Shown here piece after piece: positions 52,230-62,335 of a stretch of 64,000 nt of DNA; positions within the stretch are counted from its first letter, which is position 1, and every line of letters begins with the position of its first letter. A program made the position numbers and the translations under genes. Origin of the DNA: Lachnospiraceae bacterium P6A3 (GTDB lineage Bacteria; Bacillota; Clostridia; Lachnospirales; Lachnospiraceae); NCBI GenBank assembly GCA_000702085.1, contig JNKP01000005.1, positions 1 to 64,000 of the forward strand, written 5' to 3'. A model generated the notes under the pieces. That model was not told the origin of the DNA, ran no database searches, and was given only the letters and a program-made list of their open reading frames with translations.

Positions 52230-54110
52230 ATGAAGGATTTTTCCGAAGAACTTAAGAAACTGCCGGCAAAGCCCGGTGTTTACATCATGCGTGATGCGGA
52301 TGATGTGATTCTCTACGTCGGAAAAGCCGTTAATCTCCATAACAGGGTAAGATCATATTTCAGAAAAAATATAGGAAGAGGCCCTGCAATAGACAACATG
52401 GTCGAAAGAATCGACCGGTTCGAATATATCGTGACCGATTCCGAACTCGAGGCTCTGGTTCTCGAAAATAACCTTATCAAAGAACATTCCCCCAAATACA
52501 ACACACTTCTAAAAGATGACAAGACTTATCCGTATATCAAGGTGACAGTGGGTGAAGAATATCCAAGGATTCTCTTTTCCAGAACCATGAAAAGAGACCG
52601 TTCCAGATATTTCGGACCTTACAGCTCGGCACAGGCCGTAAAGGATACGATCGAGCTTTTGAACAGGATATTTAAGCTCAGGACCTGTAACAGAAAGCTT
52701 CCCGAAGATATCGGACTGGAGAGAGCGTGCCTCAATTACCACATAGGTCAGTGCATGGGGCCCTGTCAGGGATATGTTACAAAGGAAGAATATAACAGGG
52801 GCGTTGAAGGAGCTCTTGAATTTTTAAGCGGCAATTACGGACCGATCATCAAGGATCTTGAAGCCAAAATGGAAGCAGCATCGGAGGATATGAAGTTCGA
52901 GGAAGCCGCCAGATACAGAGATCTTGCCGCATCCGTAAAGAGCGTTGCCCAGAAACAGAAGATTACCGGAAATATCGGAACCGACAGAGATATCATCGGA
53001 ATGTTCAGGTCGGGAGAGGACATTGTCATACAGATCTTTTTTGTAAGAGACGGCCGGCTCATGGGCAGGGAGCATTACCACATGACGGATTCGCTTATGG
53101 AGCCCGACGGTGAGGTTCTGGGTGACTTCATCAAGCAGTTCTATTCGGGGACTCCCTTTATTCCCTCGGAGATCATGATAAGGTATGCACCGGATGACAT
53201 TGATGTCATAAACGGGTGGCTCACCGAAAAGAGAGGGACCAAGGTATCGCTTGTGATACCCAAGATCGGAACCAAGGAAAAACTCCTTGAAATGTCCGAG
53301 GAGAATGCCCGTATCATCTTAAATAACGACGGTGAGAAGATAAAGCGCGAGGAGGCCAAAACCCTCGGAGCGGTAAAAGAGATTGAGAATATCCTGAAAA
53401 CTGACGGGCTTGTCAGAATGGAAGCTTTCGATATATCCAATACCAACGGTTTTGAAAACGTGGCTTCGATGGTGGTGTTTGAAAACGGACGCCCCAAGAA
53501 GAGCGATTACAGGAAATTTAAGATCAAATCGGTGGACGGTCCCAACGATTATGCGTGTATGAAGGAAGCATTGACAAGGCGCTTTACCCACGGCATGGAA
53601 GAGGCGGGGCGCATAAGGGAAAAAGGCGAGGGAAGCGAGGTAATAAGCTTCTCCCATCTGCCGGATCTTCTGCTTATGGACGGCGGAAGAGGCCAGGTCA
53701 ACATAGCGCTTGAGGTTCTGGATGCGCTGGGACTGGATATCCCCGTCTGCGGAATGGTTAAGGATGACCATCACAGAACGAGGGGATTGTATTTTAACAA
53801 TACCGAGCTTCCCATAGATACTCATTCCGAGGGCTTCAAGCTGATTACGAGGATACAGGACGAAGCACACAGATTCGCCATAGAGTATCATAAATCCCTC
53901 AGATCGAAGAACCAGACAAAATCGCTCCTGGACGAGATTCCCGGCGTCGGACCTTCGAGAAAGAAAGCCCTTATGAAGAGGTTTCAGACGATTTCGGAGA
54001 TTGCATCCGCAGGCAAGGAAGATCTCATGGAACTACCCGAGATATCCGAAAAGGTAGCCGACGGAATTGTCGCTTATTTTGAGGAATTCCGTAAGAAAAA
54101 CAATACCTAA
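52230..54110 (+). CDS. uvrC: Excinuclease ABC subunit C
   Basis: UvrC makes the dual incisions in nucleotide excision repair, together with UvrA and UvrB. The 626-residue protein begins with the GIY-YIG domain (KPGVYIMRDADDVILYVGKAV), then the UvrB-binding UVR motif near residue 215 (KFEEAARYRDLAAS). An RNase H-like C-terminal nuclease domain follows (AFDISNTNG, LLLMDGGRGQVN). The helix-hairpin-helix (IPGVGPSRKKALMK) is at the end. ATG 52230 has no clear ribosome site, and a GTG at 52224 is in frame. Transcription probably starts close to the ATG, divergent from the HD gene. Confidence 0.96.
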   Translation: MKDFSEELKKLPAKPGVYIMRDADDVILYVGKAVNLHNRVRSYFRKNIGRGPAIDNMVERIDRFEYIVTDSELEALVLENNLIKEHSPKYNTLLKDDKTYPYIKVTVGEEYPRILFSRTMKRDRSRYFGPYSSAQAVKDTIELLNRIFKLRTCNRKLPEDIGLERACLNYHIGQCMGPCQGYVTKEEYNRGVEGALEFLSGNYGPIIKDLEAKMEAASEDMKFEEAARYRDLAASVKSVAQKQKITGNIGTDRDIIGMFRSGEDIVIQIFFVRDGRLMGREHYHMTDSLMEPDGEVLGDFIKQFYSGTPFIPSEIMIRYAPDDIDVINGWLTEKRGTKVSLVIPKIGTKEKLLEMSEENARIILNNDGEKIKREEAKTLGAVKEIENILKTDGLVRMEAFDISNTNGFENVASMVVFENGRPKKSDYRKFKIKSVDGPNDYACMKEALTRRFTHGMEEAGRIREKGEGSEVISFSHLPDLLLMDGGRGQVNIALEVLDALGLDIPVCGMVKDDHHRTRGLYFNNTELPIDTHSEGFKLITRIQDEAHRFAIEYHKSLRSKNQTKSLLDEIPGVGPSRKKALMKRFQTISEIASAGKEDLMELPEISEKVADGIVAYFEEFRKKNNT

Positions 54111-54155
54111 ACCTGCCAAATGTGGTATGATATCGTAGTTAATTGTTTGTATTTC

Positions 54156-54183
54156 GGCCCGGTTTAAACGCCCCGGGTCTTTT
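54156..54183 (+). terminator. Weak terminator or attenuator upstream of the DUF1846 gene
   Basis: A seven-base stem ggcccgg/ccgggtc with a ten-base loop is followed by tttt. It lies 46 bases after the uvrC stop. A TATGAT at 54126-54131 could be a -10 box upstream of it. It may end uvrC transcripts or act as a leader hairpin. Confidence 0.35.
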
Positions 54184-54194
54184 AAGGAGAAAAA

Positions 54195-55673
54195 ATGGGT
54201 AACATAGGCTTTGATTCCGCAAAATATCTTGAACTTCAGTCCGCTCACATAAGGGAGAGGATATCCAGATTCGGTAAGCTGTATCTGGAATTCGGCGGAA
54301 AACTTTATGATGATTATCATGCATCGAGAGTATTGCCCGGTTTTGCACCCAACAATAAGCTCCTAATGCTCGAGCAGCTCAAGGATCAGGCTGAGATCGT
54401 TATCGTAATCGGTGCTGACGCCATTGAGCAGAACAAGGTAAGAGGCGATCTCGGTATCACCTACGATCAGGACGTGCTCCGTCTGGTTAAGGTATTCCGT
54501 GAGCTCGGATTCCTCGTATCAAGTATCGTTATCACCAAATATTCGGGACAGCCCGCAGCGGACCGTTTCCGTCAGCTTCTTGATTCTCACGGACTTAAGA
54601 GCTATCTTCACTATCCCATCGACGGATATCCTTCGAATATTCCTCTTATCGTATCCGATGACGGCTACGGCAAGAATGATTATGTAGAGACCACAAGACC
54701 TCTTGTAGTCATTACCGCACCCGGACCCGGAAGCGGAAAGATGGCAACCTGCCTTTCACAGCTTTACCATGAGCATAAGAGAGGCATCAATGCAGGCTAT
54801 GCGAAGTTCGAGACTTTCCCTATCTGGAATCTTCCTCTTCGTCATCCCGTTAACATCGCTTATGAAGCTGCAACCGCAGATCTTGACGATGTTAACATGA
54901 TCGATCCTTTCCATCTTGAAGCATATAACCAGACGACCGTTAACTATAACAGAGACGTTGAGATATTCCCCGTTCTGAGTGCTCTTTTCGAAGCAATCAG
55001 CGGTGAGTGCCCTTACAAGAGTCCTACCGACATGGGTGTAAATATGGCGGGATATGCCATCACCGACGATGAGGTTTGTAAGGAAGCATCATGTCAGGAA
55101 ATTCTCAGAAGATACTATGCGACCGCAGTATCCGTAAAGAAGGGCGATGCTCCCAAGGAAGAGCTTTACAAGCAGGAGCTTCTTCTGAAGCAGGCCGGAA
55201 TTGTTCCCGAGGACAGAAAGGTAGCCGTAGCTGCCATGGAAAGACAGGCAGAGAGCAAAACTCCCGCAGCAGCAATCCAGCTTCCCAACGGACAGATCGT
55301 TACCGGACGTACCAATCCTCTTCTCGGTGCCGCAGCATCATGTCTCCTTAATGCCATAAAACAGCTTGCGGGCATCCCTCATGAAGTAAAGCTTATGAGC
55401 GAAGAGACTCTGCTTCCCATTCAGAACCTTAAGACTCAGTACATGGGCGCACACAATCCCAGACTGCACACAGATGAAATGCTTATCGCACTTTCAAGCT
55501 CCGCATCGTCAAATCCTCTTGCAAAGTCTGCACTTGACTGCCTGTCCGGACTCAGAGGAGCGGAGGCACACTCAAGCGTAATCCTTTCAAGAGTTGACGA
55601 GAACGTGTACAGAAAACTTGGACTCAGACTTACCTGTACTCCCGAGTATGAGACAGGAAAAGATTTTGTTTAA
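54195..55673 (+). CDS. DUF1846 family protein
   Basis: A 492-residue protein belonging to DUF1846. It has two Rossmann-like segments (residues 60-85, IVIVIGADAIEQNK, and 173-195, LVVITAPGPGSGKMATCL), and the recurring motifs PIWNLPLRHPVNIAYEAAT and MIDPFHLEAYN. The structure is known to be Rossmann-like but no reaction is established for the family. An Ala-rich C-terminal part contains TGRTNPLLGAAASCLLNAIK. A strong ribosome site (ttaaggagaaaaa) precedes ATG 54195. It stands between uvrC and ftsH. Confidence 0.93.
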   Translation: MGNIGFDSAKYLELQSAHIRERISRFGKLYLEFGGKLYDDYHASRVLPGFAPNNKLLMLEQLKDQAEIVIVIGADAIEQNKVRGDLGITYDQDVLRLVKVFRELGFLVSSIVITKYSGQPAADRFRQLLDSHGLKSYLHYPIDGYPSNIPLIVSDDGYGKNDYVETTRPLVVITAPGPGSGKMATCLSQLYHEHKRGINAGYAKFETFPIWNLPLRHPVNIAYEAATADLDDVNMIDPFHLEAYNQTTVNYNRDVEIFPVLSALFEAISGECPYKSPTDMGVNMAGYAITDDEVCKEASCQEILRRYYATAVSVKKGDAPKEELYKQELLLKQAGIVPEDRKVAVAAMERQAESKTPAAAIQLPNGQIVTGRTNPLLGAAASCLLNAIKQLAGIPHEVKLMSEETLLPIQNLKTQYMGAHNPRLHTDEMLIALSSSASSNPLAKSALDCLSGLRGAEAHSSVILSRVDENVYRKLGLRLTCTPEYETGKDFV

Positions 55674-55710
55674 ATTCCCTTAAGTAATTGTTTATCAAGT
55701 TTTGCGTTTT

Positions 55711-55739
55711 TTCACTTGCCCGAATCACTGTGATATAGT
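55711..55739 (+). promoter_or_regulatory. Promoter of ftsH
   Basis: TTCACT and TATAGT (55734-55739) are separated by exactly 17 bases, 62 bases before the ftsH start. Both match the sigma-A consensus in about four of six positions. Confidence 0.5.
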
Positions 55740-55800
55740 AAACAAATAGTGTAAATACACTGTTTTTCAAGATCGAAACTAATTTAAGTGGTGGTTAAGA

Positions 55801-57933
55801 TTGGATAATAATTCACAGAATCAAAACAACAAACATCCCGTGGGACGTAATAATTCCTGGATGATGATCCTCGCAGTACTTTGCATGGTTGTTGTGGTTT
55901 TCCTTTTCTACAACATGCTCTTCGGCGGGAAAGGCTCTACACAGACCAAGCCCTATACCGAATTCCTCGAAGATCTGCAGAACGATCGGGTAGAGGCGGT
56001 AGAGCTTGACGCGGAAAATGCGGAACTTACCGTAACCCTCAAGCAGGAATATGTGGAATCACAGTCCGACGCGGGCTCCATCGATGAAGACGCAAATGCG
56101 TTTGAACAGTATGCTTACTTCGTTCAGATAAAGAACGAGCAGGTTTATACGACCAGACTGATGGAATCCATGGATACTCTTACGGAGCAGCTGGAAGCTC
56201 ACGGAGTTGAAGGACAGAGAGTCGTAAGCACCTCCTCCGGACTTCTTACCGAGATTTTCGTGGGAGTCGTTCTTCCCGTTCTGGTCCTCTGGCTCCTTGC
56301 CTCATTCCTGATGAGGAAGATGGGCGGAGGCGGCGGTCCCTTAAATGTGGGAAAGAGCAACGCCAAGGTTTATGTACAAAAAGAAACCGGAGTTACATTC
56401 AAGGATGTAGCAGGTGAAGATGAAGCGAAGGAATCACTGGTTGAAGTCGTTGACTTCCTCCACAATCCCGGAAAGTATTCGGGAATCGGCGCAAGACTTC
56501 CCAAGGGAGCACTTCTTGTAGGCCCTCCCGGAACAGGTAAGACCCTTCTTGCAAAGGCGGTTGCGGGTGAAGCACATGTTCCTTTCTTCTCCCTTACCGG
56601 ATCCGATTTCATTGAACTTTATGTAGGTGTCGGTGCTTCCAGAGTCAGAGACCTTTTCAAAGAAGCTACCAAGAATGCACCCTGTATTATTTTTATCGAC
56701 GAGATAGATGCCATCGGACGAAGCCGTGACTCCAAGTACGGCGGGGGAAATGAGGAAAGAGAACAGACTCTTAACCAGCTCCTTTCCGAGATGGACGGAT
56801 TCGATTCCTCAAAGGGTATCCTGATCCTCGGAGCAACAAACCGTCCCGAGATCCTCGATAAAGCACTTCTCCGTCCCGGACGTTTCGACAGAAGAATTAT
56901 CGTAGATAAGCCCGATCTTAAGGGTCGTGTTGAGATCCTCAAAGTCCATGCCAAGGACGTTAAGATGGATGAAAGCGTCGATCTCGATGCAATAGCGCTT
57001 GCAACCAGCGGCGCGGTAGGTTCGGACCTTGCCAATATGATCAACGAAGCTGCGATCAACGCGGTTAAGGAAGGCAGAGAATATGTCTGCCAGAAGGACC
57101 TCTTCAATGCGGTTGAGCAGGTACTTGTCGGCAAGGAAAAGAAAGACCGCATCATGAGTGCGGAAGAGAGAAAGATCGTATCCTATCACGAAGTCGGACA
57201 TGCACTTATCACCGCACTTCAGAAGAATTCCGAGCCCGTTCAGAAAATCACCATCGTGCCCAGGACCATGGGTGCTCTCGGATATGTAATGCAGGTTCCC
57301 GAAGAGGAGAAGTACTTAAACTCCAAGGAAGAACTCGAGAATATGATCGTATCGCTTCTCGGAGGACGAGCTGCGGAGGAAGTCGTATTCGAAAACGTAA
57401 CCACCGGAGCTGCCAACGATATCGAGAAGGCTACATCCATCGCCAAGAATATGATCACCCGCTTCGGTATGAGCGACAGATTCGGACTTGCGGGATTTGC
57501 CACGGTTGAGAGCCAGTACCTTGAGGGACGTACCGCAATGAACTGCTCCGACCAGACTGCCGCTGCGATCGACGAAGAGATTGTCAGCATGCTCAAAAAG
57601 GCATATGAGCAGGCAAAGGAAATGCTTTCCGAGAACAGAGAGCTTATGGATAAACTTGCCGGATATCTCATCGAAAAAGAGACCATTACCGGTAAGGAGT
57701 TCATGAAGATCTTCAGGGCTGAAAAAGGAATCCCCGAGCCCGAAGAGGAAGAAAAGGACGTAACCGGTTCCGAGGAGCAGACTTCGGAAGAGAAGGCTCC
57801 CGAGGAAAAGAAAACAGAAGAACCGGAAGAAAAAACGGAAGAAAATTCCGGAAATGAGTCCGAAAAAGAGATGAAAGCTCCGGAAGCTCCTCAGGGAGAT
57901 ACGGGAATATTTTCCAATCACACGATCATGTAA
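55801..57933 (+). CDS. ftsH: ATP-dependent zinc metalloprotease FtsH
   Basis: FtsH is a membrane-anchored AAA+ protease that degrades short-lived and misfolded membrane and cytosolic proteins. The 710-residue protein has two N-terminal membrane helices (about 20-42 and 151-170), Walker A GPPGTGKT at 241-248, Walker [13 protein letters not shown], the second region of homology with [18 protein letters not shown], and the protease motif HEVGH at 463-467. It uses a TTG start with ggtgg at suitable spacing. The C-terminal tail (about 630-700) is long, acidic and Pro/Glu-rich. Confidence 0.96.
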   Translation: MDNNSQNQNNKHPVGRNNSWMMILAVLCMVVVVFLFYNMLFGGKGSTQTKPYTEFLEDLQNDRVEAVELDAENAELTVTLKQEYVESQSDAGSIDEDANAFEQYAYFVQIKNEQVYTTRLMESMDTLTEQLEAHGVEGQRVVSTSSGLLTEIFVGVVLPVLVLWLLASFLMRKMGGGGGPLNVGKSNAKVYVQKETGVTFKDVAGEDEAKESLVEVVDFLHNPGKYSGIGARLPKGALLVGPPGTGKTLLAKAVAGEAHVPFFSLTGSDFIELYVGVGASRVRDLFKEATKNAPCIIFIDEIDAIGRSRDSKYGGGNEEREQTLNQLLSEMDGFDSSKGILILGATNRPEILDKALLRPGRFDRRIIVDKPDLKGRVEILKVHAKDVKMDESVDLDAIALATSGAVGSDLANMINEAAINAVKEGREYVCQKDLFNAVEQVLVGKEKKDRIMSAEERKIVSYHEVGHALITALQKNSEPVQKITIVPRTMGALGYVMQVPEEEKYLNSKEELENMIVSLLGGRAAEEVVFENVTTGAANDIEKATSIAKNMITRFGMSDRFGLAGFATVESQYLEGRTAMNCSDQTAAAIDEEIVSMLKKAYEQAKEMLSENRELMDKLAGYLIEKETITGKEFMKIFRAEKGIPEPEEEEKDVTGSEEQTSEEKAPEEKKTEEPEEKTEENSGNESEKEMKAPEAPQGDTGIFSNHTIM

Positions 57934-57934
57934 T

Positions 57935-59395
57935 ATGCGAAAGTCAGTTAGCGTAAAAAAGCACCGTGTTAACTACAAGGGCAGAGTTTTTACTCTGCCT
58001 CTTGTGATATTTATGGTGATGTCTTTTTCGCTTAGGAGTATGGCTTCCGAACCGTCTTCCGCCCCTGAAGGCGGGACCTTGATCGAGACAAATGAGATAG
58101 TAAACTGGCCCAAAGGCCCCGAGACATCCGGAAGATCCGTGATACTGATGGAGAATTCCACGGGGGCGATACTTTATGCCAAGAACATCCATGAGAGATG
58201 TTATCCTGCGGCCATGACCGCCGTTGTGACAAGCATGCTGGCGGCGGAAATGTGCGACCTCGATGACAAGGTTGAGTTTTCCACGGAAGCCGTAAGGGAT
58301 GTTCCGTCCGGAGTCGTTAATATAGCCATCGATCCGGGAGAGTCACTCAGCGTCGGTGAATGCCTTCAGGCGATACTCATAAGAGGCGCAGCGGAATGCG
58401 GATTTGCGCTGGCCGAACATTGCGGAGGCGGATCCAGGGATGCTTTCGTAACACTTATGAATTCCAGGGCCGCATCCCTTGGCTGTACCGAGACGAATTT
58501 CACCAATCCGGTGGGACTTCACTCGGAAGAGCACTATACCACGGCATATGATATGGCACTCATCGGAAGGGACTTTTTTGATAACGAACTTCTGTGTAAA
58601 TATTCGCTCCAGAAAACTTTGCATCTGTACCCTTCCGAGGGGCAGAAGGATGAGATCATAGAGCATAACGCTTCCAAGATGACGGTGGGCGGTGCTTATG
58701 AATATGAGTATCTGATCGGAGCCAGAACCGGTTATACGGATGAAGCGGGTTACTGTCTCATAGCCGGTGCAGAAAAAGACGGAATGAGGCTCATCGCCGT
58801 TATCATGGATGACGGAAGCGATGAAAGATACAGTGATGCCATATCACTTTTTGAATACGGTTTTTCGAATTTCACTCTTGTGAGCGCCTCCGAGAACGAG
58901 AAATCATATGACATAGGATCAAGCGTCGCGTCTTACGGAACCATTGATATCATGGGTGATTCGAGGCCCATGTTTTCACTTGATAAAAACGACCGTGTAC
59001 TCCTGCCTCTTACGGCCGAGTTCTCGGATCTGGACAGCACCATTACCTATGACGGCGTAACGGGTAATGAAGCGGCAAGGATCGTTTATTCCTATCAGGG
59101 ATCATACCTGGGCAAGTGTTCTATTTTGTTCGGAGAACCGTCGGATGCGTATGATTTCGGAATAAAACCGGAAGAAGAAACGGTAGAGGAAAAACCCGGA
59201 AAAACATTTGTATTTATAAATATCGCGATGGTTGCGGCGGTGAGCGCCGTTATCGCAGCGGGAATTCTCCTTTTGATGGCTTTGTTTAAATGGTATAAAA
59301 GATACAGAAAGGTACATCCCAACTGGAGAAGACAGTATCGTAAGGAAAGGCACAGATCTGTTTTTTCGAAGAGGGGTAACAAGAAGATCAAATGA
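57935..59395 (+). CDS. D-Ala-D-Ala carboxypeptidase homologue with all catalytic motifs degraded
   Basis: A 486-residue protein of the DacA/DacF (S11 penicillin-binding protein) fold. A signal anchor or signal peptide spans about residues 17-37, and a C-terminal membrane helix lies near 428-452. The fold features NPVGLHSEEHYTTAYDMALI and GARTGYTDEAGYCLIAGA identify the family. The active site does not: the SxxK is replaced in PAAMTA (Ala93, Ala96), SxN aligns with Gly151...Ala153, and KTG reads RTG at 264-266. It is therefore expected to be inactive as a carboxypeptidase. It starts 1 base after ftsH and overlaps trmB by 4 bases. Confidence 0.88.
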   Translation: MRKSVSVKKHRVNYKGRVFTLPLVIFMVMSFSLRSMASEPSSAPEGGTLIETNEIVNWPKGPETSGRSVILMENSTGAILYAKNIHERCYPAAMTAVVTSMLAAEMCDLDDKVEFSTEAVRDVPSGVVNIAIDPGESLSVGECLQAILIRGAAECGFALAEHCGGGSRDAFVTLMNSRAASLGCTETNFTNPVGLHSEEHYTTAYDMALIGRDFFDNELLCKYSLQKTLHLYPSEGQKDEIIEHNASKMTVGGAYEYEYLIGARTGYTDEAGYCLIAGAEKDGMRLIAVIMDDGSDERYSDAISLFEYGFSNFTLVSASENEKSYDIGSSVASYGTIDIMGDSRPMFSLDKNDRVLLPLTAEFSDLDSTITYDGVTGNEAARIVYSYQGSYLGKCSILFGEPSDAYDFGIKPEEETVEEKPGKTFVFINIAMVAAVSAVIAAGILLLMALFKWYKRYRKVHPNWRRQYRKERHRSVFSKRGNKKIK

Positions 59396-60039
59396 GACTG
59401 AAGAATGTTCCCGGATGCAGGGAGAGAATTGCAGAGAGCGAATTTGTTGTTCCTGAGGATAAGCTGAAAGAATGCAAGGGACACTGGAGAGAAGTTTTTG
59501 ATAACGATAATGAGATCCATATAGAGATCGGAATGGGAAAGGGACGTTTCATTTATGAAATGGCCGAGAAAAATCCCGGAATAAACTATATCGGTATCGA
59601 GAAATACTCCGCGGTGCTTCTGAGAGCGGTCCAGAAGATGGAGGAAGAACCCAGGGACAATCTGATCTTTATAAGGATGGATGCGGAGAGCATCACCGAG
59701 GTTTTCGATGAAGGTGAAGTCGGAAGAGTATACCTGAATTTTTCGGATCCCTGGCCCAAGGACAGACATGCAAAAAGAAGACTTCCATCTCGCGAATATC
59801 TGGCAAGATATGATAAGATAATAAAGGACGGCGGAAGGATAGAATTCAAGACGGATAACAGGGTTTTATTCGACTGGGCACTTGAGGAACTTCCCGAATC
59901 CGCATGGAAAGCGGACCTTGTAACGTTCGATCTTCATTCGCAGGAAGAATTGATGACTGATAATGTCATGACGGAGTACGAGGCAAAGTTTTCCGGTCAG
60001 GGAAAACCTATTTGTAAATATATATTATCCAGGAAATGA
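59392..60039 (+). CDS. trmB: tRNA (guanine(46)-N7)-methyltransferase TrmB
   Basis: TrmB makes m7G at position 46 in the variable loop of several tRNAs, using SAM. The 215-residue protein has IEIGMGKGRFIYEMA, YIGIEKYSAVL, and YLNFSDPWPKDRHAKRRLP with the catalytic segment. It ends in EAKFSGQGKPICKY, normal for the family. The ATG overlaps the preceding stop and the stop is 12 bases from the trxA start. Confidence 0.96.
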   Translation: MRLKNVPGCRERIAESEFVVPEDKLKECKGHWREVFDNDNEIHIEIGMGKGRFIYEMAEKNPGINYIGIEKYSAVLLRAVQKMEEEPRDNLIFIRMDAESITEVFDEGEVGRVYLNFSDPWPKDRHAKRRLPSREYLARYDKIIKDGGRIEFKTDNRVLFDWALEELPESAWKADLVTFDLHSQEELMTDNVMTEYEAKFSGQGKPICKYILSRK

Positions 60040-60051
60040 AAGGAGTTAATT

Positions 60052-60369
60052 ATGGCACAGCTTGTAAGTACCAATGATTTTGAAAAAGAAGTTCTTGAAT
60101 GTACCACTCCTGTTCTTGTTGATTTCTTCGCAGATTGGTGCGGCCCCTGTAAGATGATGTCTCCCGTTGTGGATCAGCTGGGAGAGAAACTTGCCGGTCA
60201 GGTAAAGGTCTGCAAGTGCAATGTGGATGACAGCGGAGCCGTAGCGGAAAAATACAATATTATGAGTATTCCCAATTTCATTATTTTCAAGGAAGGAAAA
60301 CCTGTATCAAGTAAGCTCGGTGCAACATCACCCGCAGAATTTGAACAGTGGATCAAGGAGAATATCTGA
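60052..60369 (+). CDS. trxA: Thioredoxin
   Basis: A 105-residue classical thioredoxin. The active site is WCGPC (Cys30 and Cys33), in FFADWCGPCKMMSPVV. The cis-proline is in MSIPNFIIF. Its role is to keep cytosolic protein disulfides reduced. A gaaaggagttaatt ribosome site precedes it. Its stop shares bases with the hprK start (TGATG), so both are translationally coupled. Confidence 0.97.
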   Translation: MAQLVSTNDFEKEVLECTTPVLVDFFADWCGPCKMMSPVVDQLGEKLAGQVKVCKCNVDDSGAVAEKYNIMSIPNFIIFKEGKPVSSKLGATSPAEFEQWIKENI

Positions 60370-61325
60370 TGGCAAGCGTCAAACTGACAAAAGTTATCGA
60401 GAGAATGGACCTTATGAACCTCACACCCGAGGTTCCGGTTGAGAAGATCCGTATTACCCAGCCCGATATTAACAGACCGGCACTGCAGATCGCAGGGTAT
60501 TTCGAATATTTCGATCCCTCGCGTATCCAGATCATCGGTTACGTTGAGTATTCCTACATGGAAAATGCGCTGGATGATGAGCAGAAATATGAGGCATATG
60601 ACAAGTTTCTAGAGCATCCGATGCCGGCAATAATCTTCTGCAGAGGACTTAAGCCCAACGAGATCTTCATGGAACTGGCCAAAAAGTACGGCATCCCCGT
60701 TCTTCTGACCAATGAAGCAACATCGGGATTCACCGCAGAACTTATCAGATGGCTCAACGAGCAGCTCGCTCCCATGATATCGGTACACGGCGTTCTCGTA
60801 GACTGTTACGGTGAAGGCGTTCTGATCACCGGTGAGAGCGGTATCGGTAAATCCGAGGCGGCTCTGGAACTCATCAAGAGAGGACACAGACTTGTAACGG
60901 ACGATGCGGTTGAACTCAGAAAATTATCCGATACACTTCTGGTAGGAACCGCACCCGATATCACCAAGCATTTCATTGAGCTTCGCGGTATCGGTATCGT
61001 AGACGTAAAGGCACTTTTCGGTGCATCCAGCGTCAAGGATTCACAGCAGGTCGACCTGGTCATCAGACTTGAGGACTGGGATAAGGATAAAGATTATGAC
61101 AGACTCGGAGTTGAGGAAAGCTACACCGAATATCTGGGTGTGCGTGTCGTATGTCACAACATTCCCGTAAGACCCGGACGAAATCTCGCAGTTATTTGTG
61201 AGACAGCCGCAGTTAACTACCGTCAGAAACAGATGGGATACAATGCGGTACAGGAACTCTACAAGAGAGTTCAGGCAAATCTTGCCAAGAAACATTCCGA
61301 AGAAGATGAAGAAGAGGAAGAATAA
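60369..61325 (+). CDS. hprK: HPr kinase/phosphorylase
   Basis: HprK phosphorylates Ser46 of HPr, the key signal for CcpA-dependent carbon catabolite repression in Firmicutes, and can also dephosphorylate it. The 318-residue protein has VHGVLVD before the P-loop GESGIGKS (residues 155-162), and the HprK signature ELRGIGIVDVKALFG. An acidic tail (EEDEEEEE) ends the chain. ATG 60369 is preferred over an upstream in-frame start because aaggag lies about 8 bases before it inside trxA. A glucokinase gene follows with a one-base overlap. Confidence 0.96.
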   Translation: MASVKLTKVIERMDLMNLTPEVPVEKIRITQPDINRPALQIAGYFEYFDPSRIQIIGYVEYSYMENALDDEQKYEAYDKFLEHPMPAIIFCRGLKPNEIFMELAKKYGIPVLLTNEATSGFTAELIRWLNEQLAPMISVHGVLVDCYGEGVLITGESGIGKSEAALELIKRGHRLVTDDAVELRKLSDTLLVGTAPDITKHFIELRGIGIVDVKALFGASSVKDSQQVDLVIRLEDWDKDKDYDRLGVEESYTEYLGVRVVCHNIPVRPGRNLAVICETAAVNYRQKQMGYNAVQELYKRVQANLAKKHSEEDEEEEE

Positions 61326-62272
61326 TGAAATACGTTTTTGGATCAGACATAGGCGGAACTACCGTTAAGCTCGGACTTTTTGATGAGTCGGGAGAACTCC
61401 TTGACAAGTGGGAGATCCCTACCGATAAGACGGATCACGGAGCAAATATCGTAGGCGATGTTTGCGAATCCATTAAGTCCAAGATGGAAGAGAAGGGAAT
61501 AGCGTCAGCTGATGTTATCGGAGTCGGAGTCGGAGCACCCGGTGCGGTCAACGAAGACGGTGTAATGACCGGAGGAGCCGTAAATTTAGGATGGCCCGTA
61601 TTCAATCTCAGGGAAGCAATGGAAGAAAAGCTGGGCGGTATCAAAGTCGCAGCAGGTAATGATGCCAATGTGGCTGCTTTCGGAGAGATGGTAAAGGGCG
61701 GCGGAAAAGGATACAAGAACGTTGTTGCCGTAACTCTCGGAACGGGCGTAGGCGGCGGTGTCATAATCGGCGGAAAGCTCATCACCGGAGCAACCGGTGC
61801 TGCCGGAGAGATCGGACATATCAAGGTTGACGATGTTGAGACCGAGAAGTGCAATTGCGGTCATACCGGATGTCTTGAGCAGTTTGCATCCGCTACCGGT
61901 ATTGCAAGACTTGCAAGAAAAAGACTGGCAAAGGATGATAAGCCTTCGGTTCTCAGAAGCGCCGAGCTTCTCGATGCAAAGGCAGTTTTTGATGCGGTTA
62001 AGGCAGGAGATGAAGTTGCCGATGAAGTAGCGAAGGAGTTCGGAAGATATCTCGGCAAGGGTCTTGCTGTGGTTGCCGATGTTGTAAACCCTGAGATCTT
62101 TGTTATCGGCGGTGGAGTATCCAAGGCCGGAGAGGTTCTTCTTTCATATGTGGAACCCGAATTTAAAAATACTGCATTCCCTCCCTGCAGCGGATCGAAG
62201 TTCGCTCTTGCGACTCTCGGTAATGATGCGGGCATTTACGGCTGTGCGGGAATGGTTTTATCGGAAAACTGA
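61325..62272 (+). CDS. glcK: ROK-family glucokinase
   Basis: A 315-residue ROK kinase that phosphorylates glucose. The ATP-binding opening is FGSDIGGTTVKLGLFD, and the ROK zinc motif CNCGHTGCLE is complete, with the catalytic Asp in AAGNDANVAAFG. HIKVDD supplies the ROK histidine. The gene overlaps the hprK stop by one base. Placement beside HprK suggests coordinated control of sugar entry, though this is inference. Confidence 0.93.
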   Translation: MKYVFGSDIGGTTVKLGLFDESGELLDKWEIPTDKTDHGANIVGDVCESIKSKMEEKGIASADVIGVGVGAPGAVNEDGVMTGGAVNLGWPVFNLREAMEEKLGGIKVAAGNDANVAAFGEMVKGGGKGYKNVVAVTLGTGVGGGVIIGGKLITGATGAAGEIGHIKVDDVETEKCNCGHTGCLEQFASATGIARLARKRLAKDDKPSVLRSAELLDAKAVFDAVKAGDEVADEVAKEFGRYLGKGLAVVADVVNPEIFVIGGGVSKAGEVLLSYVEPEFKNTAFPPCSGSKFALATLGNDAGIYGCAGMVLSEN

Positions 62273-62335
62273 TTGTGATATTATTTTAAAAAATTAGACG
62301 AGGGGGCACCTTACGGGTGCAGAGAGGAGAGTTGT

